Below, piece by piece: positions 45,398-55,951 of a DNA stretch of 64,000 nucleotides. The notes under the pieces were generated by a model. It saw only the letters and a list, made by a program, of their open reading frames with translations, searched no databases and had not been told where the DNA came from. Numbering within the stretch: position 1 is the first letter of the stretch; the number at the start of each line of letters is the position of its first letter. Position numbers and translations under genes: made by a program. The stretch covers positions 3,472,001 through 3,536,000 of the forward strand of contig NZ_CP124750.1 of the NCBI RefSeq assembly GCF_029962605.1. Reading direction: 5' to 3'. This stretch comes from Serratia sarumanii (GTDB lineage: Bacteria > Pseudomonadota > Gammaproteobacteria > Enterobacterales > Enterobacteriaceae).

Positions 45398-47419
45398 GTG
45401 AACCACGCCCCCATCCAAACCGCAACGCTAACCTGGAACGAACAGGGTACACCTGTTTCGAAACAGTTTGATGACGTCTATTTTTCCAATCAGGATGGGC
45501 TGGAAGAAACCCGTTATGTCTTCCTGCACGGCAATCGGCTGCCGCAGCGTTTCGCCGTCCACCCGCGCTCGCTGTTTGTCGTGGCGGAAACCGGGTTTGG
45601 CACCGGGCTCAATTTCCTCACGCTGTGGCAGGCCTTCGCCGGCTTCCGTCAGGCAGAGCCGGACGCGACGCTGCAGCGCCTGCACTTTATCAGCTTCGAA
45701 AAATTCCCCCTGCAGCAGGCTGACCTGGCGGCGGCGCATGCGCGCTGGCCGGAGCTGGCGCCTTACGCCGACGAACTGCGCGCCCAATGGCCGCTGCCGT
45801 TGCCGGGTTGCCATCGCCTGCTGTTAGCCGAAGGCCGCATTACGCTCGATCTGTGGTTCGGCGACGTCAACGATCTGCTGCCGCAGTTTGACGCCAGCAT
45901 GAATAACCAGGTGGATGCCTGGTTCCTCGACGGCTTCGCGCCGGCAAAGAATCCCGACATGTGGACCGATCAACTGTTCGCCGCCATGGCGCGTTTCGCC
46001 CGGCCGGGAGGCAGCTTCGCCACCTTTACCGCCGCCGGCTTCGTGCGCCGCGGCTTGCAACAGGCCGGTTTTCAGGTCAACCGCTGCAAAGGCTTCGGCC
46101 AAAAGCGTGAGATGCTCGCTGGCTGTCTGCCGGCCGATGCGCAGCCCACGCCCCACCCGGCGCCCTGGTATCGGCGTCCGGCGGCAGACAACACCGCCGA
46201 CATCGCTCTGATCGGCGGCGGCGTCGCCAGCGCGCTCACCGCGTTGGCCCTATTGCGGCGCGGCGCCACCGTCACGCTGTACTGCGCCGACGAGCAGCCG
46301 GCCGCAGGCGCATCCGGTAACCGTCAGGGGGCGATTTACCCCCTGCTGAACGGCAGCGGCGACGCGCTGGAGAGTTTCTTCAGCGCCGCGTTTCCTTTCG
46401 CCCGCCGCCAATACGACGCCCTGTTGCAACAAGGCGTCGCCTTTGATCACCGGTGGTGCGGCGTCAGCCAGCTGGCCTACGACGAAAAGAGCGGCGCCAA
46501 GATCGCCAATATGCTGAAAACCGACTGGCCGCCGGCGCTGGCGGCGGCAGCCGACCGCGAAACGCTCAGCGAACTGTGCGGCGTCGATACCGGCTTTGGC
46601 GGCATCACCTACCCGCTAGGCGGCTGGCTCTGCCCGGCCGAACTGACGCGCGGCGCTATCGCGCTGGCGCAGCGACAGGGTCTGGTCTGCCGCTACCGGC
46701 ACGATGCGCTGGCGCTGGCGCGTGAAGAAAACGGCTGGCGCATCGATTTCGCCCACGGCGAAAGCCGCCGCCATGCGACGGTGATCCTGGCCAACGGCCA
46801 CCGGTTGGCCGAGCTGGCGCCGACGCAAGCCCTGCCGCTGTATGCGGTGCGCGGGCAGGTGTCGCACATCCCAACCTCGCCGGCCCTCGGTCAACTGAAA
46901 CAGGTGTTGTGCTACGACGGCTACCTGACGCCGGTCAACGCCAACAACGGCCAACACTGCATCGGCGCCAGCTACCAGCGCGGCGACACCGCCACCGACT
47001 ACCGCGAGCAGGAGCAACAGGAAAACCGCGAGCGCCTGCTGCGCTGCCTGCCGGAGCAGGCCTGGCCGCAGCAGGTGGACGTCAGCGCTCATCAGGCGCG
47101 CTGCGGCGTGCGCAGCGCCACCCGCGATCATCTGCCGATGGTCGGCGCGCTGCCGGACTATCAGGCCACGGTGACGCAGTATCAGGATTTGCAGCGGCGA
47201 AACCAGAGCGGCGAAACCGTCGCCGATGCGCCGGTCTATCCCGGCCTGTTCGCTATCGGCGGGTTGGGATCGCGCGGGCTGTGCTCGGCGCCGCTGGCGG
47301 CGGAAATTCTGGCGGCGCAGCTGTTCGGCGAACCGTTGCCGGGCGACGCGCGCCTGCTGGCGGCGTTGAATCCAAATCGGATGTGGGTGCGGAAGCTGCT
47401 GAAAGGGCGTGCGGTTTAA
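45398..47419 (+). CDS. mnmC: Bifunctional tRNA (mnm5s2U) methyltransferase / oxidoreductase
   Basis: The 673-residue protein has an N-terminal SAM-dependent methyltransferase domain ([35 protein letters not shown]) and a C-terminal FAD oxidoreductase domain ([20 protein letters not shown]). It completes 5-methylaminomethyl-2-thiouridine at tRNA position 34. The start is GTG at 45398 ([16 protein letters not shown]), where E. coli homology begins; a TTG at 45377 gives 7 more residues. Confidence 0.95.
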   Translation: MNHAPIQTATLTWNEQGTPVSKQFDDVYFSNQDGLEETRYVFLHGNRLPQRFAVHPRSLFVVAETGFGTGLNFLTLWQAFAGFRQAEPDATLQRLHFISFEKFPLQQADLAAAHARWPELAPYADELRAQWPLPLPGCHRLLLAEGRITLDLWFGDVNDLLPQFDASMNNQVDAWFLDGFAPAKNPDMWTDQLFAAMARFARPGGSFATFTAAGFVRRGLQQAGFQVNRCKGFGQKREMLAGCLPADAQPTPHPAPWYRRPAADNTADIALIGGGVASALTALALLRRGATVTLYCADEQPAAGASGNRQGAIYPLLNGSGDALESFFSAAFPFARRQYDALLQQGVAFDHRWCGVSQLAYDEKSGAKIANMLKTDWPPALAAAADRETLSELCGVDTGFGGITYPLGGWLCPAELTRGAIALAQRQGLVCRYRHDALALAREENGWRIDFAHGESRRHATVILANGHRLAELAPTQALPLYAVRGQVSHIPTSPALGQLKQVLCYDGYLTPVNANNGQHCIGASYQRGDTATDYREQEQQENRERLLRCLPEQAWPQQVDVSAHQARCGVRSATRDHLPMVGALPDYQATVTQYQDLQRRNQSGETVADAPVYPGLFAIGGLGSRGLCSAPLAAEILAAQLFGEPLPGDARLLAALNPNRMWVRKLLKGRAV

Positions 47420-47430
47420 TTCATGAATGA

Positions 47431-47450
47431 GGGGCGCGGCGGCGCGCCCC
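47431..47450. terminator. Hairpin between convergent mnmC and yfcL
   Basis: GGGGCGCG and CGCGCCCC form an 8-bp stem with a four-base loop, lying 11 bp after mnmC and 11 bp before the yfcL stop. No clear T tract follows on either strand. Confidence 0.45.
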
Positions 47451-47460
47451 GGCATGGCGG

Positions 47461-47742
47461 TCAGGCGGCAGGGGTAGCGGCCTGATAAAGGTTTTCCCAC
47501 ATGCCGCGCACCAGGATCTGATCCGGCGGCGAGAGTTCCCCGGCGGCGATCGCTTTGTGCAGGCTCTCTTCCACCCGCGCTTTCAGCGCTTCGGCAGTGT
47601 GCTCGCCCTGCTCTTCCGCTTCGGCCACCGCCAGCGTCAAATGACCGCGCAGGTAGCCACCGGCAAACAGTTCATCATCGCTGGCGTGCTCTACCATGTC
47701 ATCAATCAGCGCCAAAATGCGCGCTTCGAATTCTGCGATCAT
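47461..47742 (-). CDS. yfcL: YfcL family protein
   Basis: The 93-residue acidic protein ([20 protein letters not shown]) matches E. coli YfcL, of unknown function. The ATG at 47742 has GAGGA upstream; TTG at 47745 precedes it. It follows epmC on the minus strand. Confidence 0.9.
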   Translation of the reverse strand: MIAEFEARILALIDDMVEHASDDELFAGGYLRGHLTLAVAEAEEQGEHTAEALKARVEESLHKAIAAGELSPPDQILVRGMWENLYQAATPAA

Positions 47743-47774
47743 CAAATTTCCTCATTAAATAACGGGCTGTGGCG

Positions 47775-48332
47775 TCAGTTGAGATCTTCCGGATACGGAA
47801 AATGCTCGGCCGCCAACGGTGGCGTATTGTAGAACGATTGCAACGCCTGAATAAAGCGCGCAGGCCGTGTGGGTATTCCCTGCTCCAGCAGCGCCAATAC
47901 CCGGTCGCGCACCTTGCGCTGGAACGCGATGCGATCCGGCTCGCAGTCGCCGTTCAGGTTGTCGCAGCTGACGTTAAACGGGAAACCGGCCGCCACGCAG
48001 AACATCCACTCCAGCGCCTGCGGTTTGATCTCCACCGCTTCGAATTCACTCTGGGTTTGCGCGTCGCGCCCGTCCGGGCAATACCAGTAACCGAAGTCCA
48101 CCAGCTGGCGGCGCGCTTCGCCGGCGATGCACCAGTGCGAGATTTCGTGCAGGCCGCTGGCGTAGAAGCCGTGGGCAAATACAATGCGGTGATAGGGCAA
48201 TTCGTCGTCGGCCGGCAGGTAGATCGGCTCGTCGTCGCCCTTCACCAGGCGGGTGTTGTAGTCATCGCTGAAACATTGATTAAAGATCTCGATCAGTTGC
48301 TCATAGTGATGACGGGTCTGTGTGTCTGACAT
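47775..48332 (-). CDS. epmC: Elongation factor P hydroxylase
   Basis: The 185-residue protein has a HEISHW metal-binding motif (ASGLHEISHWCIAG) and matches E. coli EpmC (YfcM). It hydroxylates the beta-lysyl-lysine on EF-P, downstream of EpmA and EpmB. It is adjacent to yfcL. Confidence 0.93.
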   Translation of the reverse strand: MSDTQTRHHYEQLIEIFNQCFSDDYNTRLVKGDDEPIYLPADDELPYHRIVFAHGFYASGLHEISHWCIAGEARRQLVDFGYWYCPDGRDAQTQSEFEAVEIKPQALEWMFCVAAGFPFNVSCDNLNGDCEPDRIAFQRKVRDRVLALLEQGIPTRPARFIQALQSFYNTPPLAAEHFPYPEDLN

Positions 48333-48412
48333 AAAAACTCTATAACCACAAAAATAAAGAGGCCATTATACCCGATAAGACAGGGCGCGTAAGCAACGCC
48401 CTCTCTTCATCT

Positions 48413-49219
48413 TTAACCGTGCACCAGGGCGCTCAACCACTGCTGAATTTCCGCGCCGTGATTGTCGTACAGCAGCTTGAGGCTCATCACCAGCGAGACG
48501 ATCACGATCATCGGCCGAATCAGCTTCTGCCCGCGGGTCAGCACCATATGGGCGCCCAAACGCGCCCCCAGCACCTGCCCCACCAGCATCACCAGACCGA
48601 TGCTCCACACCACCTTGCCGCCGATGATGAACAGCGCCAACCCGCCGACGTTGGAGGTGAAGTTAAGCACCTTGGCGTGCGCCGTGGACTTGGCAAGGTT
48701 GAAACCGCACAGCGTCACATAGGCCAGCGCGTAAAACGATCCGGCGCCGGGGCCGAAGAAGCCGTCGTAAAACCCGACGCAGCCGCCGGCCACCAGCCCG
48801 AACGGCAAGGCGCCGAGACGGCGTTGACGATCTTCCTCACCCAGCCTCGGCATTAGCAGGAAGTAGAGGCCGATGCCGATCACCAGCAGCGGCAACATCT
48901 GCCGCAGCAAATCGGCGCGCATATGCTGCACCAGAATGGCGCCGGCGATCGAACCGATCAGCGTCAGAAAGATCGTCAGCTTCTGGTCGTTGAGGTTCAC
49001 CGCCCGCCGACGAATAAAGTACAGGCTGGCGGAGAAGGAACCGCCGACCGACTGCAGTTTGTTAGTCGCCAGCGCCTGCGCCGGGGGAACCCCCACCGCC
49101 AGCAGGGCCGGCACCGTCAGCAGCCCGCCGCCGCCGGCGATGGAGTCGATAAACCCCGCCAGCAGCGCTACCGCAAACAACACCCCGAGCATCTCGGGGC
49201 CGATGACAAACCAGTCCAT
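48413..49219 (-). CDS. yfcA: TauE/SafE-family membrane protein YfcA
   Basis: The 268-residue protein has eight membrane segments with the TSUP motif FIDSIAGGGGLLTVPAL and GFYDGFFGPGAGSFYALAYV. It probably exports a sulfur-containing organic anion; the substrate is not known. It ends the mepA-yfcA run. Confidence 0.92.
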   Translation of the reverse strand: MDWFVIGPEMLGVLFAVALLAGFIDSIAGGGGLLTVPALLAVGVPPAQALATNKLQSVGGSFSASLYFIRRRAVNLNDQKLTIFLTLIGSIAGAILVQHMRADLLRQMLPLLVIGIGLYFLLMPRLGEEDRQRRLGALPFGLVAGGCVGFYDGFFGPGAGSFYALAYVTLCGFNLAKSTAHAKVLNFTSNVGGLALFIIGGKVVWSIGLVMLVGQVLGARLGAHMVLTRGQKLIRPMIVIVSLVMSLKLLYDNHGAEIQQWLSALVHG

Positions 49220-49222
49220 GTG

Positions 49223-50050
49223 TTATTCCGCTGAGAAATGGTGATCCAGCAATGCCTGACAGGTCGGCGGTAACGGCGGCGGCACCGGTTTACCCGGTTT
49301 GGCGTTCGGTTGATGCGGCACGAACCAGCTCGCCAGTTCGGCGCCGCAGCCGTCGCCCGGCGGCGGCGTATCCTGCTCTTTACATTCAAGGCTGCCCGCC
49401 GGGCAACGCAGGCGCACGTGCATGTGCGCGCGGTGACCGAACCACGGCCGCACCTTGTGCAACCAGGCGCGATCGGCGCCGGCATCCAGACACAGACGCT
49501 GTTTGATGGCCGGATTGACGAAGATGCGCGTCACGTCCGCATCCTGCGCCGCCAGCTTGATCAGCGACTCGATCTGCGGCTGCCATTGGCGCGCCACTAC
49601 CTGCTTGCCGTCACTTGACACCAGATCGATAGGCTGCGGCTTCAGCAATTGCTGCGCGCTCCAGCGTTGGCGCGGCAGCTGCAGCCAGATGTCGACGTCG
49701 AGCCCCGACTGGTGGCTGGCGTGGCCGCTGCTGAAGCGCCCGCCGGCCGGCATCGCCATATCGCCGATCAGCACCGTGCCCAGCGCTTTCTGATTCGCCT
49801 GGCTGCTGAGGCGCTGAATGAACGCCAACAGATCCGGGTGGCCGAAATAACGGCGCTGGTCGGTACGCATCACCTGGTAGTTCGGTGAGTTCAGCGGCAA
49901 CGGCTGGGCGCCGATAACGCAGCCGTTGGCGAAACCGCCCACCGCCTGCGGCGCGCCGGCCACCGGATGATCGATTTTCTGCCACGGCGTCAGCGCCATG
50001 GCGGAGGCGGAGGCCGTCAGGGCCACCAGGCCCAACATCCAGTTTTTCAT
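49223..50050 (-). CDS. mepA: Penicillin-insensitive murein endopeptidase
   Basis: The 275-residue LAS metallopeptidase has a signal peptide ([19 protein letters not shown]) and the zinc motifs [15 protein letters not shown] and [12 protein letters not shown]. It cuts DD- and LD-crosslinks in peptidoglycan. It starts 5 bp after aroC stops, and yfcA begins 4 bp beyond its stop. Confidence 0.95.
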   Translation of the reverse strand: MKNWMLGLVALTASASAMALTPWQKIDHPVAGAPQAVGGFANGCVIGAQPLPLNSPNYQVMRTDQRRYFGHPDLLAFIQRLSSQANQKALGTVLIGDMAMPAGGRFSSGHASHQSGLDVDIWLQLPRQRWSAQQLLKPQPIDLVSSDGKQVVARQWQPQIESLIKLAAQDADVTRIFVNPAIKQRLCLDAGADRAWLHKVRPWFGHRAHMHVRLRCPAGSLECKEQDTPPPGDGCGAELASWFVPHQPNAKPGKPVPPPLPPTCQALLDHHFSAE

Positions 50051-50055
50051 GGCGA

Positions 50056-51141
50056 TTACCAGCGCGGCACGTCGGAAACCACATCACCGTTTTGCGCACG
50101 CTGGCGCAGCAGGTGATCCATCAGCACGATCGCCATCATCGCTTCGGCGATCGGCACGGCGCGGATGCCCACGCACGGATCGTGGCGGCCGCGGGTGACC
50201 ATTTCCACCGCTTCGCCCTGGCGATTGATGGTGCGGCCCGGCACCATGATGCTGGAGGTCGGCTTCAGCGCCAGATGCGCCACCACCGGTTGGCCGCTGC
50301 TGATACCGCCGAGAATGCCGCCGGCATGGTTGCTCTGGAAGCCTTCCGGGGTGATTTCATCGCGGTTTTCGCTGCCGCGCTTGGTCACCACGGCAAACCC
50401 GTCGCCGATCTCCACGCCTTTCACTGCGTTGATGCTCATCAGCGCGTGCGCCAGATCGGCGTCGAGGCGATCAAACACCGGCTCGCCCAGGCCAACCGGC
50501 ACGTTTTCAGCAATCACGCTGACCTTGGCGCCGATGGAGTCGCCCTCTTTTTTCAGCGCGCGCATCAGTTCGTCCAGCGCTTCCAGCTTGTCCGGATCCG
50601 GGCAGAAGAACGGGTTCTGCTCAACCTGATCCCAATCTTTCAGCTCGCAGGTCACGTCGCCGATCTGCGCCAGATAGCCGCGCACCTGCACGCCGAACTT
50701 CTGCTGCAGGTATTTCTTGGCGATAGCGCCCGCCGCAACGCGCATGGCGGTTTCACGCGCCGAAGAGCGGCCGCCGCCGCGGTAATCGCGCAGGCCGTAT
50801 TTCTGTTCGTAGGTGTAGTCGGCATGCCCCGGACGGAACACGTCTTTGATGGCGCTGTAGTCTTGCGAGCGCTGATCGGTGTTCTCAATGATCAAACCGA
50901 TGCTGGTGCCGGTAGTCACGCCTTCGAATACGCCGGAGAGAATGCGCACCTGATCCGGTTCGCGACGCTGGGTGGTGTAACGCGAGGTGCCCGGACGACG
51001 GCGGTCCAGATCGTGTTGCAAATCGGCTTCGGTGAGCGGAATGCCGGGCGGCACGCCGTCGACGATACAACCCAGCGCCACCCCGTGAGATTCACCGAAG
51101 GTGGTGACGCGGAAAATCTGCCCAATACTGTTTCCTGCCAT
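50056..51141 (-). CDS. aroC: Chorismate synthase
   Basis: The 361-residue FMN-dependent enzyme begins [20 protein letters not shown] and has conserved signature segments ([40 protein letters not shown]). It makes chorismate from EPSP. The ATG at 51141 is five bases after AGGAG; a GTG at 51144 is alternative. Confidence 0.98.
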   Translation of the reverse strand: MAGNSIGQIFRVTTFGESHGVALGCIVDGVPPGIPLTEADLQHDLDRRRPGTSRYTTQRREPDQVRILSGVFEGVTTGTSIGLIIENTDQRSQDYSAIKDVFRPGHADYTYEQKYGLRDYRGGGRSSARETAMRVAAGAIAKKYLQQKFGVQVRGYLAQIGDVTCELKDWDQVEQNPFFCPDPDKLEALDELMRALKKEGDSIGAKVSVIAENVPVGLGEPVFDRLDADLAHALMSINAVKGVEIGDGFAVVTKRGSENRDEITPEGFQSNHAGGILGGISSGQPVVAHLALKPTSSIMVPGRTINRQGEAVEMVTRGRHDPCVGIRAVPIAEAMMAIVLMDHLLRQRAQNGDVVSDVPRW

Positions 51142-51176
51142 CACGGCTCCTTACCGTTAGTCTTTTATCGTTATGA

Positions 51177-51193
51177 GGCCCGCCGTGCGGGCC
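51177..51193. other. Stem-loop between prmB and aroC
   Basis: GGCCCGC and GCGGGCC form a 7-bp stem with a CGT loop, 36 bp upstream of the aroC ATG and 14 bp after the prmB stop. There is no T tract, so it may only modulate aroC translation or mRNA decay. Confidence 0.4.
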
Positions 51194-51206
51194 TTGAAAA
51201 TGCGGC

Positions 51207-52139
51207 TTAGCTGCGATAGAGGCTGAAGTGTTCCTTGCAATCCACCAGTTGCTGCTTGGTCAGCATGAACACGCCGTCACCGCCGTTTTCGAACTCCAGC
51301 CAGGTGAACGGAATATCCGGATATTGTTCCATCAGGTGTACCATGCTGTTGCCCACTTCACAAATCAGCACGCCGTCGTCGGTCAGGTAGTCCGGCGCGC
51401 AGGCCAGGATGCGGCGCACCAGCTTCAGGCCGTCGCTGCCCGCCGCCAGGCCCAGCTCCGGCTCAAAGCGGAACTCCTGCGGCAGATCGGACATGTCTTC
51501 CGCGTCGACGTACGGCGGGTTGGTGACGATCAGATCGTACTGGATCGCGGGAACGTCGCGGAACAGATCGGAACGGATCGGGATCACCTGGTGTTCGACG
51601 CCGTGCGCCTGAATGTTGCGCTCGGTCACCGCCAGCACCTCGCTGGAGATGTCCACCGCGTCCACTTCCGCTTCCGGGAAAGCGTAGCCGCAGGCGATGG
51701 CGATACAGCCGCTGCCGGTGCACATGTCGAGGATATGGCGCGGCGGGTGCGGGATCAGCGCGCTGAAGCGATCGTTGATCAGCTCGCCGATCGGCGAACG
51801 CGGCACCAGCACGCGCTCGTCGACGTAGAATTCCATGCCGCAGAACCAGGCCTTGTTGGTCAGGTAGGCGACCGGGATGCGCTCGTTGACGCGGCGGATC
51901 ACGCGCTCAACGATGCGATGGCGCTCGCTGGAGGTCAGACGGGCGGTGTGCATGTCCTCCGGAATGTCCAACGGCAGGAACAGGCTTGGCAGCACCAATT
52001 GCACCGCTTCGTCCCACGGATTATCGGTTCCGTGACCATAATAGATATTGGCGGCGTTGAAGCGGCTTACCGTCCAGCGCAGCATATCTTGAATGGTGTG
52101 CAGTTCGTTCACTGCTTCGTCGACGAAAATTTTGTCCAA
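51207..52139 (-). CDS. prmB: Ribosomal protein uL3 N5-glutamine methyltransferase
   Basis: The 310-residue methyltransferase has the SAM motif [20 protein letters not shown] and the catalytic NPPY ([18 protein letters not shown]). It methylates a glutamine on ribosomal protein L3. The start is TTG at 52139 ([10 protein letters not shown] aligns to the E. coli start) with GGAGG five bases upstream. Confidence 0.95.
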   Translation of the reverse strand: MDKIFVDEAVNELHTIQDMLRWTVSRFNAANIYYGHGTDNPWDEAVQLVLPSLFLPLDIPEDMHTARLTSSERHRIVERVIRRVNERIPVAYLTNKAWFCGMEFYVDERVLVPRSPIGELINDRFSALIPHPPRHILDMCTGSGCIAIACGYAFPEAEVDAVDISSEVLAVTERNIQAHGVEHQVIPIRSDLFRDVPAIQYDLIVTNPPYVDAEDMSDLPQEFRFEPELGLAAGSDGLKLVRRILACAPDYLTDDGVLICEVGNSMVHLMEQYPDIPFTWLEFENGGDGVFMLTKQQLVDCKEHFSLYRS

Positions 52140-52309
52140 TTTGCCCTCCGGCAGGCGCTGTGTTTCATGATTTAGCCGCATAGTTTGCCATGAAGCCCGC
52201 GACAAATCACGCTTGCCCCTCGCGCTTTTCACTCTGGCCCGAGTTTTGCGTCGACAGCGCTCATTCACAAGGTAAACTAGCGAAATAAACGATTTCCGGT
52301 GAATGAAGC

Positions 52310-52840
52310 ATGAAGAACAAGCCCCCTCTGAGCCAAGACGAACAACAGCTATTCAGAGAGTCGGTGGCGGGCGCGAAAAAGCTGCGCCAGGACACCATCG
52401 TCCACCGCCCGCCGAAGCCCAAGGTCAAACAGATTGCCCCGCAGCGGCTGCTGCAGGAGCAGGTCGATGCCAGCTATTATTTTTCAGATGAATACCAGCC
52501 GCAGCTGGAAGAAGAAGGCCCGACGCGCTACGTGCGCCCCGGCAGCAGCCCGTATGAGCTGAAGAAGCTGCGACGCGGCGATTACTCGCCGGAGCTGTTT
52601 CTCGATTTGCACGGCCTGACCCAGCTGCAGGCCAAGCAGGAACTGGGGGCGCTGATCGCCGCCTGCAAACGCGAACACGTGCACTGCGCCTGCGTGATGC
52701 ACGGGCACGGCAAGCACATTCTCAAACAGCAAACGCCCCTGTGGCTGGCGCAGCATCCCGACGTGCTGGCGTTTCATCAGGCGCCGAAGGAATGGGGCGG
52801 CAACGCCGCCATCCTGCTGTTGGTGGAGCTGGCCGAGTAG
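52310..52840 (+). CDS. smrB: Ribosome rescue endonuclease SmrB
   Basis: The 176-residue protein has a C-terminal Smr domain with [14 protein letters not shown] and the HGHGKHIL catalytic loop. SmrB cuts mRNA at collided ribosomes, giving a substrate for tmRNA. It is divergent from prmB and convergent with sixA. Confidence 0.94.
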   Translation: MKNKPPLSQDEQQLFRESVAGAKKLRQDTIVHRPPKPKVKQIAPQRLLQEQVDASYYFSDEYQPQLEEEGPTRYVRPGSSPYELKKLRRGDYSPELFLDLHGLTQLQAKQELGALIAACKREHVHCACVMHGHGKHILKQQTPLWLAQHPDVLAFHQAPKEWGGNAAILLLVELAE

Positions 52841-52857
52841 CCCCCGCCGCAGAAACG

Positions 52858-52888
52858 ACTCAGGGCGATGTCAGACATCGCCCTGAGT
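52858..52888. terminator. Bidirectional terminator between smrB and sixA
   Basis: ACTCAGGGCGATGT and ACATCGCCCTGAGT form a perfect 14-bp stem around a CAG loop, followed by TTATT on the plus strand. Confidence 0.85.
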
Positions 52889-52911
52889 TTATTCCGCACC
52901 GCATCCGCGGT

Positions 52912-53394
52912 TCACACTTTGGCCATCACCTGCGACGGGCTGACCTGCCATTCAAACTTGCCGTAGCTGCCGTCCGCCGGCAGATCGACGTTGGCAATCG
53001 CCGAGGTCGCGAACATCGGCGGGCACTCGCCCGGGCACAGTTCGGCCACCAGATAGCCCACCAGCGGCAGGTGCGACACGATCAGCACCGAGCTCACCCC
53101 TTGCATCGCCAGCGCCTGCAGATAGCTGCCGACCTGTTCGGCGTTGCCGCCCGGCGTCAGCTCGGGCAACACTTCTTCGCCCTCCGGTAGCGTCAAGGCT
53201 TCACGCACCGTCGCCAGCGTCTGTTCGGCCCGCAGATAGGGGCTGACCAGCACGCGTTCAATATCCACAGACTTGGTGTTCAACCAGGCCGCCATCTGAC
53301 GGGACTCGTCGCGGCCGCACAGGGTAAGGGGCCTTACCGCATCGCTGGCTGCCTCGAGCGCCGCCTCTCCGTGACGCATAATCAAAACTTGCAT
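52912..53394 (-). CDS. sixA: Phosphohistidine phosphatase SixA
   Basis: The 160-residue histidine phosphatase has the RHG motif (MQVLIMRHGEAA, catalytic His8). It removes phosphate from the nitrogen-PTS protein NPr and from ArcB. It lies between smrB and fadJ as in E. coli. Confidence 0.94.
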   Translation of the reverse strand: MQVLIMRHGEAALEAASDAVRPLTLCGRDESRQMAAWLNTKSVDIERVLVSPYLRAEQTLATVREALTLPEGEEVLPELTPGGNAEQVGSYLQALAMQGVSSVLIVSHLPLVGYLVAELCPGECPPMFATSAIANVDLPADGSYGKFEWQVSPSQVMAKV

Positions 53395-53782
53395 ATTGCA
53401 CCGCTGTTGTTGACAAAGTAACGCTATACAGAAACGCCGTGCGTGCTGTACCGCCGAGTTTTACAACCCAAAGCCAAAGCTTTAAAACGATAACGCGCCG
53501 TCTCTTTATGGCGGCCGGGCATTTTGCCTGAAAGTTTGCCTAAAGAAAACGCTGTTTTTTACAGCAATCCTCCCCGGGCAAACCTCGATTGCTCACAGAA
53601 CAATCAATTCAACGGGTTAAATTTTAACCTTTCCGCCATGAAATTTATTGATGGCGGTCAAGCTAACTTACCGCTGCCGCAGCCTCGCTGTACAGCCTCA
53701 CCGGCTGACGCTGTTGCAAGGAGTGATGGCGATCACAACGCGGCCCTGTTGCAACTATAGTGCAAATCGGGCCGCCCTGCGT
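53395..53782. other. Non-coding interval sixA-fadJ
   Basis: These 388 bp between the minus-strand sixA start and fadJ stop hold no convincing gene. The 78- and 156-residue open frames lack composition or homology signals; the longer one lies over fadJ. A short hairpin (CTGT/ACAG) with nearby T-rich tract lies around 53548-53565. A CRP-like site lies at 53722-53737. Confidence 0.6.
53722..53737. promoter_or_regulatory. CRP-like site in the sixA-fadJ interval
   Basis: AGTGATGGCGATCACA is the same near-consensus pattern as the fadL and PTS sites here. It lies downstream of fadJ and over 300 bp upstream of sixA, so its target is unclear. Confidence 0.45.
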
Positions 53783-55951
53783 TCAGCTCCCCAGCGGGTA
53801 AAAGCGCTCGCCCTGCTGCGCCATGCGCTGCAGGCGTTCGCACGGGGCGAAATGCTCGCCGTGCTGCTGACGCAGGTAGTCCAGCGTCTTCACCACTTTC
53901 TCGGCGCCAAGCTCGTCCATATAGCGGAACGGGCCGCCGAGGAACGGCGGGAAGCCGATGCCGAACACCGCGCCGATGTCGCCGTCGCGCGCGCTGCGGA
54001 TCACGCCTTCGTCCAGGCAGCGTGCCGCTTCGTTCAGCATCATCATCACGCAGCGCTGAGCGACGCTCGCCGGCAGCATGTGCGCCTTCGGCGTGACGCC
54101 GAGCAGCGTATACAATGAGGTATCCGCACGTTTGCGCCGCTGCCGCTGCTGCCCTTCGCTCGGGTAGAGATAGAAGCCGCGGCCGTTCTTGCGCCCTTTG
54201 CGCCCGTCTTTCAGCACCGCATCGAACGCGGCAGGCGCGGCGAAGCGCGGCCCCAGCGCCTCGACCAGCACGGGAATGATCTTGGTGCCGACGTCGATGC
54301 CCACTTCATCCAGCAGGGTGATCGGGCCGACCGGGAAACCGAAGTCCACCAGCGCCTTGTCCAGCGACTCAATCGGCTCGCCTTCCAGCAGGCAGCGCGC
54401 CGCTTCGTTGATGTACGGCGCCAGGATGCGGTTGACATAAAAACCGGCGCTGTCACCCACCACGATGGCGGTTTTACCCTGCTTGTGCGCCAGCGCCACG
54501 GTGGTGGCGATGGTCTCTTCGCTGGTGCCGGCATGCGGGATCACTTCCACCAGCGGCATCTTGTCCACCGGGCTGAAGTAGTGCAGGCCGATCACCTGCT
54601 GCGGCCGCTGGGCCTGTTCGGCGATGCGGCCGATAGGCAGCGAGGAAGTATTGGAGGCGAACACGGTATGCGGCGCGCAGTTGGCTTCTACCTCGGCCAC
54701 CATCTGCTGCTTCAGCGCCAGATCTTCGAACACCGCCTCGACCACGATATCCACCTGTTCAAAGCCGGTGTAATCGGTAGAGCCGGAGATCAGCATCATC
54801 TGCTTTTGCCGTTCCGCCGGGCGCATGCGCTTGCGGCGCACCCGCTTGCCGAGCACGTCCCAGCTGTATTTCAGCGCATGGTTGATACCGGTTTCATTGA
54901 TGTCTTTGATGCGAACCGGCAATCCGCCGCGGGTGGCGGTGACGCAGGCGATGCCGCCGCCCATCAGGCCGCCGCCGAGAATGCCGACGCGATGCAGGGC
55001 GTGCGGCTGGGCATTGCCGCCCCGCTCCTTTTTCAGCGCGGTGGAAGCGAAGAACAGGCTGCGCAGCGCCGCCGACTGCGGCGTCATCGCCAGCTCGCCA
55101 AAGGCGCGCGCTTCAGCCTCATAGCCGCTGGCGCTGCCGTGATCTAGCCCGGTGCGCACCACCTGAATGATGCGCTCCGCCGCCGGGTAGTTGCCGTGGG
55201 TTTTCGCCAACGTTTTCTTGCGCACGATGCTGAACAGCAGACTTCTGCCCAGCGGGCCGTTGAGCAGGCGATCCTGCCACGGCAGCTCGCGCTGATGCTT
55301 CCAGCCCTGCTTCACTCGCTCGATGGCAGTCTGCAACAGAATCGACTGCGGCACGGCGTCGTCCACCAACCCCATGCGCAGCGCCTGGCGGGCGCGAATG
55401 TGCTTGCCGGTCAGGATCATGTCCAGCGCCTTGGCGGCGCCGACCAGGCGCGGCAGGCGCTGCGTGCCGCCGGAGCCCGGCAGCAGGCCCAGCTGCACTT
55501 CCGGCAGCCCGAGCGCGGTTTTGTCATCCAATGAACAGACGCGGCCGTGGCAGGCCAGCGCCAGCTCCAGGCCGCCGCCCAGGCAGGCGCCGTGAATGGC
55601 CGCCACTACCGGCACCGGGAACGCGGCGATCTGCGCCAGCGTGCTCTGCCCTTTCCTGGCCAGCGTTTCCGCCTCTTTGGCGCTGGTGCAGGCGGCAATC
55701 ATAGTGATGTCGGCGCCGGCGATAAACGAGTCCGGCTTGCCGGAAACGATCACCAGCCCTTCCAGCGCGGTATGCTGCTGCGCCCGAATCAGCACGTCGT
55801 TGACCTGTTCGACGAACTCGGCCTTGAGCGTGTTCACCTTGTCGCCCGGCACGTCGATGGTGATCACGCCGATGTTGTCGGGGCGAATCGTCAGCTGAAA
55901 GGCCGACGGTTTGGCGCGCTGTTCATGCAATGCGTTTTCGAAGCTCATCAT
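53783..55951 (-). CDS. fadJ: Fatty acid oxidation complex subunit alpha FadJ
   Basis: The 722-residue protein has an enoyl-CoA hydratase/isomerase domain at the N-terminus ([20 protein letters not shown]) and a 3-hydroxyacyl-CoA dehydrogenase domain ([31 protein letters not shown]). It works with FadI in (mainly anaerobic) beta-oxidation. It starts in the fadI stop (ATGATG overlaps TGA), so the two are translationally coupled. Confidence 0.96.
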   Translation of the reverse strand: MMSFENALHEQRAKPSAFQLTIRPDNIGVITIDVPGDKVNTLKAEFVEQVNDVLIRAQQHTALEGLVIVSGKPDSFIAGADITMIAACTSAKEAETLARKGQSTLAQIAAFPVPVVAAIHGACLGGGLELALACHGRVCSLDDKTALGLPEVQLGLLPGSGGTQRLPRLVGAAKALDMILTGKHIRARQALRMGLVDDAVPQSILLQTAIERVKQGWKHQRELPWQDRLLNGPLGRSLLFSIVRKKTLAKTHGNYPAAERIIQVVRTGLDHGSASGYEAEARAFGELAMTPQSAALRSLFFASTALKKERGGNAQPHALHRVGILGGGLMGGGIACVTATRGGLPVRIKDINETGINHALKYSWDVLGKRVRRKRMRPAERQKQMMLISGSTDYTGFEQVDIVVEAVFEDLALKQQMVAEVEANCAPHTVFASNTSSLPIGRIAEQAQRPQQVIGLHYFSPVDKMPLVEVIPHAGTSEETIATTVALAHKQGKTAIVVGDSAGFYVNRILAPYINEAARCLLEGEPIESLDKALVDFGFPVGPITLLDEVGIDVGTKIIPVLVEALGPRFAAPAAFDAVLKDGRKGRKNGRGFYLYPSEGQQRQRRKRADTSLYTLLGVTPKAHMLPASVAQRCVMMMLNEAARCLDEGVIRSARDGDIGAVFGIGFPPFLGGPFRYMDELGAEKVVKTLDYLRQQHGEHFAPCERLQRMAQQGERFYPLGS

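Noticed and set aside
53648..54118. 156-residue open frame near the fadJ end
   Set aside because: Mostly antisense to fadJ, and composition is Ala/Arg/His-rich like other shadows.
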